Assembly (NCBI RefSeq): GCF_932526225.1 | Contig: NC_064036.1 | Span: 18,126,953 to 18,190,952, forward strand | Length of the DNA: 64,000 nt | Direction: 5' to 3' | Source of the DNA: Nematostella vectensis | Taxonomy: Eukaryota; Cnidaria; Anthozoa; Actiniaria; Edwardsiidae | Shown: positions 24,601 to 35,000 of the stretch, in pieces | How the letters are laid out: every line of letters begins with the position of its first letter | How positions within the stretch are numbered: position 1 is the stretch's first letter | Program-made: the position numbers and the translations under genes | The notes under the pieces: generated by a model | Databases searched by the model: none | Seen by the model: the letters and a program-made list of their open reading frames with translations, nothing else | Told to the model about the DNA's origin: nothing

Positions 24601-27085
24601 GTGTTAGTTGCATCTTTTTTAGTTTTTTAGTCAAACGTGATAAACCACGAAACATCGTGCAAGCTCGACCGCGTGTTTTCCACGTGCTTAACTATACACC
24701 TACACAAACGAGGCTCAAAATTATGCACCCCCCCAGTGGGATTGATTTAAATCGCATAGATCTAAAAGACCATCGCCGTGAAATTTATTTAGGTTTTTAA
24801 TGATAATTCATCCGTTACCTTAGTGAGAAGGAAATCTACGTTGGAAGTCACGCAGCGACGGGGGCAGTCTCGTTTTTAGGTAAAATTCGGTTTGGGGGAG
24901 TTTTCTAAAGAATCTAAAACGATCAGTTTTATCTGTTTGAACTTACACGTACGCGATTCTTTACACTTTTTTATGGCTAAACTCATGTGTCTTTTTTATT
25001 AACTGTTGGCATGGCTGCTTTTATTTTGCTTGCGTGTAACTCTCACGTGACTCGTTTAACCTTCACGTGTAACGCTTGCATATATTATACCTGGTAGATG
25101 AAATGCCAGCGTGCTATGTATTTCGCGTGAAATTCTCGCGTGTGGTGTTGCTCAGGATCATATGTCCAAGTGCTCTTTATTTCTTGTGTAACTCGAGTGT
25201 GTGTTTTCTAGATCTCAAGTGGTATGTATTCCCCGTGTAACTCTCGCGTGTAACTCTCGCGTGTAACTCTCGCGTGCCTTGTACCCTCTAGATCACATGT
25301 CCACGTGCTATGACTGGAGTCGTAACGAGGTTGAGCCGCTGTGGTTATACGAACACGTGGAGGCCGCCAAGTGGAGTATCGACCAAGTTGCCGATTTCAT
25401 ACGGTGGGTAGTATACCACGTGACTTGAATTGAATACAAATTGCAGATATCAGGATTGCTCGGTGTCTTGTCAATCTCTCCTATCGTGTCATCTATTGCT
25501 ACTCAGCTCACTGAAGGGTTGCTTTGAGTCTTGTCAATCTCTCCTATCGTGTCATCTATTGCTACTCAGCCCACTGAAGGGTTGCTCCGAGTCTTGTCAA
25601 TCTCTCCTATCGTGTCATCTATTGGTACTCAGCTCACTGAAGGGTTGCTTTGAGTCTTGTCAATCTCTCCTATCGTGTCATCTATTGCTACTCAGCTCAG
25701 TGAAGGGTTGCTCGGTGTCTTGTCAATCTCTCCTATCGTGTCATCTATTGCTACTCATCCCACTGAAGGGTTGCTCGGTGTCTTGTTAATCTCTCCTATC
25801 GTGTCATCTATTGCTACTCAGCTCACTGAAGGGTTGCTTTGAGTCTTGTCAATCTCTCCTATCGTGTCATCTATTGCTACTAAGCTCAGTGAAGGGTTGC
25901 TCGGAGTCTTGTCAATCTCTCCTATCGTGTCATCTATTGCTATTCAGCTCACTGAAGGGTTGCTCCGTGTCTTGTCAATCTCTCCTATCGTGTTATCTAT
26001 TGCTACTCAGCCCACGGAAGGGTTGCTCGGAGTCTTGTCAATCTCTCCTATCGTGTCATCTATTGCTATTCAGCTCAGTGAAGGGTTGCTCGGTGTCTTG
26101 TCAATCTCTCCTATCGTGTTATCTATTGCTACTCAGCCCACGGAAGGGTTGCTCGGAGTCTTGTCAATCTCTCCCATCGTGTCATCTATTGCTATTCAGC
26201 TCAGTGAAGGGTTGCTCGAAGTCTTGTCAATCTCTCCTATCGTGTCATCTATTGCTACTCAGCCTACTGAAGGGTTGCTTTGAGTCTTGTCAATCTCTCC
26301 TATCGTGTCATCTATTGCTACTCAGCTCAGTGAAGGGTTGCTCGGTGTCTTGTCAATCTCTCCTATCGTGTCATCTATTGCTACTCAGCTCAGTGAAGGG
26401 TTGCTCGGTGTCTTGTCAATCTCTCCTATCGTGTCATCTATTGCTACTCAGCCTACTGAAGGGTTGCTTTGAGTCTTGTCAATCTCTCCTATCGTGTCAT
26501 CTATTGCTACTCAGCTCAGTGAAGGGTTGCTCCGAGTCTTGTCAATCTCTCCTATCGTGTTATCTATTGGTACTCAGCCCACTGAAGGGTTGCTCCGAGT
26601 CTTGTCAATCTCTCCTATCGTGTTATCTATTGCTATTCAGCTAACTGAAGGGTTGCTCCGAGTCTTGTCAATCTCTTCTATCGTGTCATCTATTGCTACT
26701 CAGCCCACTGAAGGGTTGCTCGGTGTCTTGTCAATCTCTCCTATCGTGTCATCTATTGCTACTCAGCTCAGTGAAGGGTTGCTCGGTGTCTTGTCAATCT
26801 CTCCTATCGTGTTATCTATTGCTATTCAGCTCACTGAAGGGTTGTTCAGAGTCTTGTCAATCTCTCCTATCGTGTCATCTATTGCTACTCAGGTCGCTGC
26901 AAGGTTGCTCGGAGCACGCGGATAGCTTCATCGCGGAGGAGATAGACGGTCAGGCGTTGATGCTGCTGCGAGAGGAACACATGGTAGTCGCCATGAAGAT
27001 GAAGCTGGGCCCCGCCCTCAAGATTGTCGCCAAAGTCGACACAATGAAACGCGAGGCAATGCTACGCGAACACGGGACCGACTGA
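13706..27085 (+). CDS. Short Polyhomeotic-like PRC1 protein (HD1 motif, FCS zinc finger, SAM domain)
   Basis: Six exons, 13706-13840, 15581-15668, 19730-20025, 24025-24121, 25292-25403 and 26893-27085, give 306 aa with all phases closing. Exon 1 encodes the conserved motif RILTHVVEGFVIQES, which in Polyhomeotic proteins precedes the zinc finger. Exon 2 is acidic (ADDDDDDYDP). Exon 3 carries the FCS finger (CEQCGC...RRFCSTSCARRYSVSCSR; four Cys), an RNA- or protein-binding module. Exons 5 and 6 encode the SAM domain: WSIDQVADFIRSLQGC, then EEIDGQALMLLREEHMVVAM and KLGPALKI, the polymerisation surface of PHC. The protein should act in the nucleus in Polycomb repressive complex 1. It lacks the long Gln/Ser-rich N-terminal half of fly and vertebrate proteins unless upstream exons exist. 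Exon 4 begins with ATG and has a weak acceptor (CACCAAAG), so it is the least certain exon. Five of its exon boundaries are tandemly amplified. Confidence 0.88.
14366..14445 (+). repeat. Second copy of dispersed repeat seen at 4208
   Basis: It begins GGGCTCCATAGGTTAAAG and contains GACTTGGTTTTTGTGG and CATTGTGCAGGTACC, matching 4208-4290 in the same orientation. It lies in intron 1 of the Polyhomeotic gene. Confidence 0.6.
14660..15130. mobile_element. MITE-like element with GGCCAAAC subterminal repeats
   Basis: AATGCAAGTTGTCACAAG near 14672 is inverted at about 15104-15121 (CTTGTGACAACTTGCA). Between them, GGTGGCCAAAC and CTTGCG / CGCAAGT motifs recur in both orientations. It is non-coding and lies in Polyhomeotic intron 1. 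Confidence 0.6.
15627..19005 (+). repeat. 49-bp minisatellite built from the end of exon 2 and its splice donor
   Basis: Roughly 68 tandem units. Each contains AGAATGGGGACATTGATATG, GATATGGAGGGAGAAG and GTATGTCATGAG. The first unit is the last 40 or so bases of Polyhomeotic exon 2 plus its donor AAG/GTATGT at 15668/15669; all further units lie in intron 2. Almost every unit keeps the GTATGT. Using any later donor would run into an in-frame TGA within four codons after the exon 2 sequence, so the first donor must be used for full-length protein. Long minus-strand frames in this array (TYLLPPYPYQCPHSTHDIPS type) are by-products of the repeat. Confidence 0.97.
20008..20290 (+). repeat. Duplicated exon 3 end and donor
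   Basis: CCACCAACTCAG/GTGAGAGGGTATTTC at the true exon 3 donor (20025/20026) recurs about 120 bp later as CCACCCACTCAGGTGAGAGG (from 20131), followed by the same TTGCACTTAAGTCA and GAGATTGGTA sequence. A shorter third piece, AAGCTCAGGTGAGGGAGAG, is at about 20266. This is a tandem duplication with units of about 119-135 bp whose seam is at the exon boundary. Confidence 0.85.
20880..21095 (+). repeat. Short tandem repeat, AATCGTGAAGGATTTC type
   Basis: About ten units of 18-22 bp built from TCGTGAAGGATTT and TCGTGAACGATTTCGAAA. Some units are self-complementary (AATCGTGAACGATT), so the block can form small hairpins. It lies in intron 3 of the Polyhomeotic gene. Confidence 0.85.
21141..21260. 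mobile_element. 120-bp hairpin MITE
   Basis: AACAATTATACCATTTCCAT at the left is exactly inverted at the right (ATGGAAATGGTATAATTGTT). The interior contains a second imperfect palindrome around CTCGAGCCTTTCGCTCTTGGGAG. Confidence 0.75.
21437..22190 (-). mobile_element. 5'-truncated CR1/L2-type LINE, 3' end with microsatellite tail
   Basis: On the minus strand an open frame runs from about 22175 to a stop at 21709-21711 and encodes the familiar C-terminus of a non-LTR reverse transcriptase. Landmarks are QRVQNCAARLIVGAKKRD, ELHWLPVASRIDFKIL, PEYITELLTPYTPSRSLRS, RTKTYGDRSFS and LWNSLPLHIRN. It is followed by a short 3'UTR, an (AT)n run (21618-21662) and an (ATT)n tail (21437-21523 read on the minus strand). 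The 5' part is missing, as is usual for LINE insertions. A direct repeat, TTTTGAAGTTATGAAAGCAA, lies at the truncated end. The frame is uninterrupted, so the insertion is not very old. Confidence 0.85.
22230..24020. other. Remainder of Polyhomeotic intron 3, no gene seen
   Basis: Contains a twofold repeat near 22440-22560 (TTCAGTATTTTAGTAAAAAC) and scattered TTTTCGCGAATTTT motifs near 23230-23300. Short open frames have no recognisable content. Confidence 0.4.
25095..25305 (+). repeat. Degenerate copies of the exon 5 acceptor and exon start
   Basis: The true acceptor CCCTCTAG/ATCACATGTCCACGTGCT at 25291/25292 is preceded by three decayed versions: TACCTGGTAG/ATGAAATGCCAGCGTGCT (about 25100), GTTGCTCAG/GATCATATGTCCAAGTGCT (about 25150) and TTTTCTAG/ATCTCAAGTGGTATG (about 25210). 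They are separated by TGTAACTCTCGCGTG motifs, which form a threefold 13-bp repeat just before the true site. All three upstream copies keep AG. Confidence 0.7.
25435..26905 (+). repeat. 63-bp minisatellite built from the last-exon acceptor and exon start
   Basis: About 23 units, each with CTTGTCAATCTCTCCTATCG, TGTCATCTATTGCTACTCAG and CTCACTGAAGGGTTGCTCGG. The true acceptor CTACTCAG/GTCGCTGCAAGGTTGCTCGG at 26892/26893 is the last unit, so every unit carries a pyrimidine-rich tract, an AG and about 25 bases that mimic the exon start. 63 is a multiple of three, and the frame of the last exon is open backwards through the last three to four units, to a stop at 26642-26644. The array fills the intron that splits the SAM domain. 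The 277-codon Leu/Ser/Cys-rich frame inside it is a by-product unless upstream acceptors are used. Confidence 0.97.
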
Positions 27086-27490
27086 ACCGGGATCAAGGAC
27101 TCGGGATCAACACACATTAAGCACACCATGAACACGGGACCGACTGAACCGGGATCAAGGACTCGGGATCAACACAGATTAGGCACACCATGAACACGGG
27201 ACCGACTGAACCGGAATCAAGGACTCGGGATCAACACAGAATAGGCACACCATGAACACGGGACCGACTGAACCGGGATCAAGGACTCGGGATCAACACA
27301 GAATAGCACACCATGAACACGGGACCGACTGAACCGGGATCAAGGACTCGGGATCAACACAGAATAGGCACACCATGAACACGGGACCGACTGAACCGGG
27401 ATCAAGGACTCGGGATCAACACAGATTAAACACACCATGAACACGGGACCGACTGAACCGGGATCAAGGACTCGGGATCAACACAGATTA
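27065..27490 (+). repeat. 62-bp minisatellite built from the stop codon and start of the 3'UTR
   Basis: Seven units, each GAACACGGGACCGACTGAAC, CGGGATCAAGGACTCGGGAT and CAACACAGATTAGGCACACC. The first unit contains the final codons of the Polyhomeotic gene (EHGTD stop) at 27068-27085. The units are nearly identical; the array should be transcribed as 3'UTR. Confidence 0.95.
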
Positions 27491-29061
27491 GGTTCACAGA
27501 TATTGTATATACGTACCTTATAGGCCTCGACATCGATAGTACCAATGCAATGTACACTTAACTCGTTCTTTGTTGTATAGGACAAGTTAGTTGATTTTGC
27601 AACATGCGACGACACACAAACTAAAAAATGATATAACCCCGATCCCCAGGCTTTAGAAATATTTAACGCTGAGTTCAGCCAAAGTGTTAGCTCGATATTT
27701 CTAGCATTTACCAAATGAAAAGCAATTAAATTTAATATCCCAAAGTTACGTATTCAAAATAATTTTCAAATGTGATGTTTTGGTAGTGCAAAAAAGAAAA
27801 AAAAAGTGTTGTACAGTGCGCCTTTGTGACGATGTGTATACGACATATTTATAAGAAAGCATACTTTTCCTGAAGTCTAGGTATGAATAATAGGTCTTAC
27901 CAAAAGGAATGCCCTTCTGGTTATTATAAACATGTTCATATATTACTAACTCGTATGGTCATTATTAACTTAACAATTTCCCATAGTTTTCCGTGGTATG
28001 TACTCTTATACACCACTATATTCGTCACCGTCATGATCAAAATGTTGTGGAGTCACGAGGCGCGTGGTGCATTCTTACTGAGGTTTTTAATTTTCTGCGT
28101 ACGCTCGCCGATGATTCCCCACACGTAAATCGCCTTTTGGCGACCGTCATTCAAAGTCTTTGAATTTGCCAGCTCTGAAATGGCTTCCGCCCATCTCCCC
28201 GCAAGGCAGGGACCAATCAAAAAGCATTACAGTAAATGATTTCTGCTTGTTGACGGTGGTGACTGACATGCGAGAATACAACGAAGGCAAATTCTAGGTT
28301 GTGACAAAAAAACAAGAAATACGGAACACAACAGCTGGATTCAGATAGATTTTATTTATTTTCCCCAATTCTCCATACGTTCACAAGTTCGAGACGATTC
28401 CGTTTTCGAATTCAATAATTACTAAACTAGCTTTCATATCTAAATCCCATCACAATTCAATCCCCATTTGTATAATTACGATAATTATATATTAGCGCTC
28501 TAGCAAGAGGAAATACTGCGTGGATAGTATAGTTTTTCAAAATGAAAAAAAATTTACTTATTTGGCTGAACCAATTGTTCACCCATTATTATTTTATTTT
28601 AGGGTATTTATTTTATTGTATGCTTTTCCTTCTGTCTACTACAGATAAACTATCTGAACAACCCAAGAAGTAACAGAAAAAAAATGATCGTCAACTTGAG
28701 AAATAATCAAGGAATGGAGTCATACAAACCTAAAGTTGAACAATTTCACATTCTTGACATAGTTTTTTCCCTTTATCATGTTCAACATATAAGGTACTGG
28801 TAGATGAATCTGGTGTGACAATGTACAAACAATTCGAAAGCACAAGGCACCGTATAAGAAAAGCAACTTTTTCAGCGAATGAAAATGTCGCGTGCGTTTT
28901 TCCCGCCGTAAAACTTCTGAGTTCCCGGATGATCGAACGCGCTTCTATTTTTCGTATTTCCAAATATAGTCGCTCGCGAATTATCCACGCTAGTACATGG
29001 TGCCTTATTTCTATTGGATATGAATCCCCTCTACTCTTTGTCGCTATTATAGGTGAAACCC
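27491..29061. other. Convergent spacer between Polyhomeotic and ABCC4-like genes
   Basis: Both genes end towards this stretch. It is A+T-rich and I see no further coding sequence. A few scattered TTTATT words near 28595-28612 could be the poly(A) signal of the minus-strand transporter. Confidence 0.4.
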
Positions 29062-32000
29062 TTATGATAATGCGGCAGACTGGTTTCGGAATAGCTCCGT
29101 CAGCATCCCATCTCCTCTCTTGAGTAATTCATCAGGACTATCGAACTCCATGGCCTGACCCTTCTCCATCACAAGCACCTTATCATAGTCCAGTATCGTA
29201 TTGAGACGATGTGCGATTGTGATGACGGTGCAGCCGCTAAACTTGCTACGTATCGTCTCCTGAATGCTCCGGTCTGTGTTGAAGTCCACGTTAGCTGTAG
29301 CCTCATCCATCACAATGATCTTATTTTTGTTGAGCAGCGCGCGCGCAAGGCAAAGCAGCTGACGTTCCCCCACGCCGAAGTTGTTGCCGGACTCCGAAAG
29401 CTCGAAGTATAGCTCGCCTGGCAACTCCTTGACTTTGTCTTTCATCTCCACTTGTTCAAGCACGTTCCACAGGGCGGCGTCGTCGTACCGGGAGAATGGG
29501 TCGAGGTTGATGCGGAGTGATCCGCTGAAGAGTGTCGGGTTCTGCGTGATGACGGAGATCACTCGTCGCGTGTTCTGGATGTTGAGCTGCCCGATCTCCT
29601 GATCGTCGATGATGATCTTACCCTCCGGGTCAGGCATCCTGAACAGGGCCGCGACCAGCGACGACTTGCCTGCCCCCGTCCGCCCGGCCACGCCCACTCG
29701 CTCGCCCCCCTTGATGTCGATGTTAAGGTTCTGCAATAGAGCGCAAAATGTCAAGTACGTTTGATGTAATCAATACTGATCGTGATACAGTGACTGTGCT
29801 TTTAAAGTATCTGTTCTCTTCGTTCCTACATGACTGAAACTGCAAGGATTGTAAGTATTGCCCTGATTGACACCGCAAGGATTGTACGTATTGCCCTGAT
29901 TGACACAGCAAGGATTGTACTATACAATGTCAATAAACTATTCTTTGTCTAGAAGAGAAAAAATAATAATGTCTTCGGAAACCCATTTTTTTATTGCGAG
30001 GCTCACATTCGAATTTAAGGCGAAGAGCCAGAAAATATGTTTTGTTAAGTGTCAAGCAAGTGCCTTTCAAGATCAGAAACCGCTTAGACACTGCTGGACT
30101 CAGTAACTGTTTATTTTAAAAGATGTTGTTCCTTTGTTTTGTTCCGAGAATTTTTATATGAAGACACTAGTCCGAAGAAGGCCTTTTTTTCCCCAACCTC
30201 ACCATCAATTTCCGTTCATAGGGCCTAGCATGATTTAGCCTCTTAGACTTTGAGAAGCCTTATTAGGCTTTGAAAGCAGATCGAACGACACACCTGATTG
30301 CAAACATGACGCACGGAATTAAAACTTACATGGAGTACTTGGGGGCCTCCCTCGTAGTATCTGAGCGAGACATTCTCGAACTTGACATTGCCATGCGCAG
30401 GCCATGACTCCGGTGCTTTTTTCTCGATGTAGTACCCAGGCTCCTCGTCCAGATGGGTGTACGACATTACCCTCTCCACGGACGTCATCATGTTCTCGAC
30501 GTCAGCGGTCTGCCTCATGGCGAACTGCAGCTGACCAACTGTACTGATAGCGTAGACAAGAGAAAGACCAAGCGTGCCTGAAAAACACATTTGCATCAAA
30601 ACCAAGATCTGATTAACAGCAGGCCCAGCGTGCCTGGGTAACACATTCTTATATGGGGCAAATAAACTGTGCTCGTTGGCGGACGTATAGAGGTAGTGGG
30701 AGGCTGGGAAAGTCGTCGTACCTGCATCTGACGTGGACGAGACTCCGGTGAATGTCGCTATAGCAACGAAGGCAGTGCACACGAAGTCCAGTCTAATACC
30801 CATCCATCGCGCGGTGTGGGGAACTAGGAACCAGATTTGACTTCGGTGGTCTTGCACTCTGAGCAAAAATGATCAAAATGATCATGACTTCTACAAAGAT
30901 TATCACCCTAACTGATCTGTTTATTATTATGATCAATCATGACTTCTACAAAGATTATCACCCTAATTGATCGGTTTATAATTATGATCAATCATTACTT
31001 CTACAAAGATTATCACCCTAATTGATCTGTTTATAATTATGATCAATCATTACTTCTACAAAGATTATCACCCTAATTGATCTGTTTATAATTATGATCA
31101 ATCATTACTTCTACAAAGATTATATACATTCGCTTACACCATTCGTTTCTAACAAATCGCTGAGCGTAATGTATGGGGCACGTGTAGTTTTATAAAGTGA
31201 CTTGTTCGCGATCATCGTTTTTGATTACTCGTTTTGTAAAGTTTGGTCGTCTGCAGTGAGTTGTTTAAAATGATAGTAACGCATCGTTAATAACAAAATC
31301 GTTTGGAATGAGTTTGTCTGAGTTTTTACCGATTCGTTTGCAATGAGTTGTTTACCATGAATCATGTGTGACGATAATTGTTTTTCTTTTACTGACGATT
31401 CACATACTTGTCAAAGCTTTGAATCGTGTATAACGACTCTATGACTCGTTGTTAGCGACGAGTTACTCACTCGTTAAACCTTTGAATGAATCGATTCTCC
31501 ATGTGGTACGTGCGAATCAGCACGATGCCCTCCAGCGTGTCCGCGAGGTGCGCGAGGACTGGGCTCTGGCTGATTGCTTCCATGCGCTTGATCTCGCGGG
31601 ACGTCTTCAAGTAATATCTATAAAGAAGCGCAGGTGATCTCAGTCATCACAGCCAACCAGTCATTTTATTCTTTTCTGTGACTGTCGCTATTGGTCATAC
31701 TGATAGACCGTATTCAAATATGGTGTTAGTCATCACAGCAGACGAGGCTTTTCATTCACTTCTGTAAATGTCGATATTGGTCATACTGATAGACCGTATT
31801 CAATTATGGTGTCAGCTCTCGCTTATCAATCAACAGATTAACTAGCGACCCCAGGGCAAAGCAGCAGTAGCTACGAAACATGGACTTGGAATACACACGA
31901 CAGTAGTTTTTTGTCGAACAAAGAAGTACCACCTAGTACCACATTCGTAGTATCACATCGCTGCTCTTAAAAAACAGCAGGCGAATTTGAACAAATGCTA

Positions 32001-35000
32001 CGCAATGCTTGAATTTATTTCTGGCATAGACAGTCTATCTAACACAATTGTCACACTAAAGTCAGCGCAGTTTCTCGTATAAGGCAGGCGCATTTGATCT
32101 CAATGCCAAGTGTTCTCTTACCTGTTGATACCGATGAAGCCTAGCAACATAGGGACGACGCCGAATATCGCCCAATAGTTAGTGCTGCATGTGACGCACA
32201 CGGATGCCAGCGTCTGGAGAATGTACTGAAGGGCAAGTAGCGATGTCGGCGGAAGGAACTCATCCACGATACCGATATCCTTCGAGAACCGATTCAGTAT
32301 TCGACCCGATGGGTTGGTGTCATAGAAATGAACCGGCGTCTGAAATAACAGATGTAATTTATGATTATTTCTGTAAAAATATCGCTTATTTTGTGGAGTA
32401 GCTAAAAGACATGCGCAAGTATATATGAAAAAGAATCAACCTCGTAGCCGATGAAGACATTCTGTCTAGAAAGGAGTTGGATAAGGCAAGGCTCAACGGC
32501 TCTGAGTCGTCTGATTCACTAGCTTTCAAAATTCATCCAATTTGTACTTATGGACAAGGAAAACTTCTAGATCAAATATAATTATCAAACTCAATCCTAT
32601 GCAATTGTGCATTGATCAGGCACTCAACAAGTCATACATGTCCCCCAAATCAGCCAACCACCTAATCAACCAATAGGACCGCGTGTCTTATCGCCCCACT
32701 CAACCAATGAGAGCGTGCATTGTATCACACCTTGAGTATAGAGACGACCATCTTGTCGTGGAGGTTCTCTGAGCACCTCAGGGTGGTTATGTAGTAAAGC
32801 AGGCCGCGTATTATGGCCAGGAAGAGAGCCCCCCCCACCAGACACCCGTAGATGATAAGGTTCAGTTTGTGCTTCTGTTCAACCCACTTCATCCGGGACA
32901 TGTGAACCAGCCACAGGTTAGGCGATATGATGGACGCTACAAGACAAATGTGAACCAGTCACAGGTTATTAGGGATATGATGGACGCTACAAGACAAATG
33001 TGAACCAGCCACAGGTTATTTGGGATACGATGGACGCTACAAGAAAATTCCCAATTAGTTTAAGTCGTTTTGTTGCTCCTTTTCGCAGGTTATACAAAAA
33101 AAACATAAATATCCCAAGATCTGTACATTCAACACTACATATGTAGATTAGGACACGACCCATCTTACGTTAGAGGGGAAAATCCCTGTGTTTCCGAGGA
33201 TGGACACCACCTAATACAAGAACCGTGGAAGCTAGATATTCCAAGACCCCAAGGTCGTCAAAATACTCACCTTGCGCAATCAGAAACAGTAGCACGAGGA
33301 GGATGAGCAAACACGCGTGGAGACCCGACCTGAAGTACCTCCAGTACAGCTTGGCCGAGATCGTGCCCACGTGGCGTTCCTCGGCTTTCCGAGCCATGCC
33401 CTGGATGGGCTCGCTGTCCGAAGTGTCCTTCTTAGTGGCTTTCTTGACAGCCTGTTTTTCCTTGGACAGCGGTTGCTCCTTGTCGTGCAGCTGGTGATAC
33501 TTTTCCCAGCCTTGTCGGAACTCCTCTTCCAAAGATTCAAGATCCAGCCCAGAATCCTGCGCGAATAAAATACACAAAGGGTTACCATGACTTCTGAGTA
33601 GACGCATGGTGAGCTATTAGAATAGACGATAGGAAGGCTCTCTCCCTTGGGTAACCACGCGACACTAAAGCAACTCCTTTTCCAATACTTGTTTCCCCTC
33701 TTGGTGTTGAATAATGTAATGCCCGTCATAAAACATACATTCTAGTCAAAGCTAATTCTTGCCTCGTTTATCTACCCCACAACACACTGCGAGGGGAATG
33801 CCATTTGTTCTATTATGCTCTACGCACTTCTTTATCTGTCCCACGTTCTTCACGCACACACACACACACACCCATACATTACCCATACATGGTAAACATC
33901 CATCCCACAATCCATTGCGCTCCTATACATCCAGTAACACCCCGTACCTGCACTTGCTGGTAGTCGCCCTCGTGTGAGATCGCCCTCCTATACCCCCCGT
34001 AACACCCCGTACCTGCACTTGTTGGTAGTCGCCCTCGTGTGAGATCGCGCTCCTATACATCCCGTAACACCCCGTACCTGCACTTGCTGGTAGTCGCCCT
34101 CGTGTGAGATCGCCCTCCTATACCTCCCGTAACACCCCGTACCTGCACTTGCTGGTAGTCGCCCTAGTGTGAGATCGCGCTCCTATACATCCCGTAACAC
34201 CCCGTACCTGCACTTGCTGGTAGTCGCCCTCGTGTGAGACCGCGCCCCTATACATCCCGTACCTGCACTTGCTGGTAGTCGCCCTCGTGTGAGTCCGCGC
34301 CCCTATACATCCCGTAACACCCCGTACCTGCACTTGCTGGTAGTCGCCCTCGTGTGAGACCGCGCCCCTATACATCCCGTAACACCCCGTACCTGCACTT
34401 GCTGGTAGTCGCCCTCGTGTGAGACCGCGCCCCTATACATCCCGTAACACCCCGTACCTGCACTTGCTGGTAGTCGCGCTCCTATACATCCCGTAACACC
34501 CCGTACCTGCACTTGCTGGTAGCCGCCCTCCTATACACCCCGTAACATCCCGTACCTGCACTTGCTGGTAGTCGCCCTCCTATACATCCCGTAACACCCC
34601 GTACCTGCACTTGCTGGTAGTCGCGCTCCTATACATCCCGTAACACCTCGTACCTGCACTTGTTGGTAGTCGCGCCCCTATACACCCCGTAACACCCCGT
34701 ACCTGCACTTGCTGGTAGTCGCCCTCGTGTGAGATCGCGCTTCTATACATCCCGTAACACCCCGTACCTGCACTTGCTTGTAGTCGCCCTCCTATACATC
34801 CCGTAACACACCGTACCTGCACTTGTTGGTAGTCGCCCTCGTGTGAGATCGCGCTCCTATACATCCCGTAACACCCCGTACCTGCACTTGCTGGTAGTCG
34901 CCCTCGTGTGAGATCGCGCTTCTATACATCCCGTAACACCCCGTACCTGCACTTGCTTGTAGTCGCCCTCCTATACATCCCGTAACACCCCGTACCTGCA

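Noticed and set aside
25435-26890. 277-codon Leu/Ser/Cys-rich plus-strand frame as a gene
   Set aside because: The 63-bp unit keeps any stop-free frame open; the frame is a repeat by-product apart from possible acceptor read-in at its 3' end.
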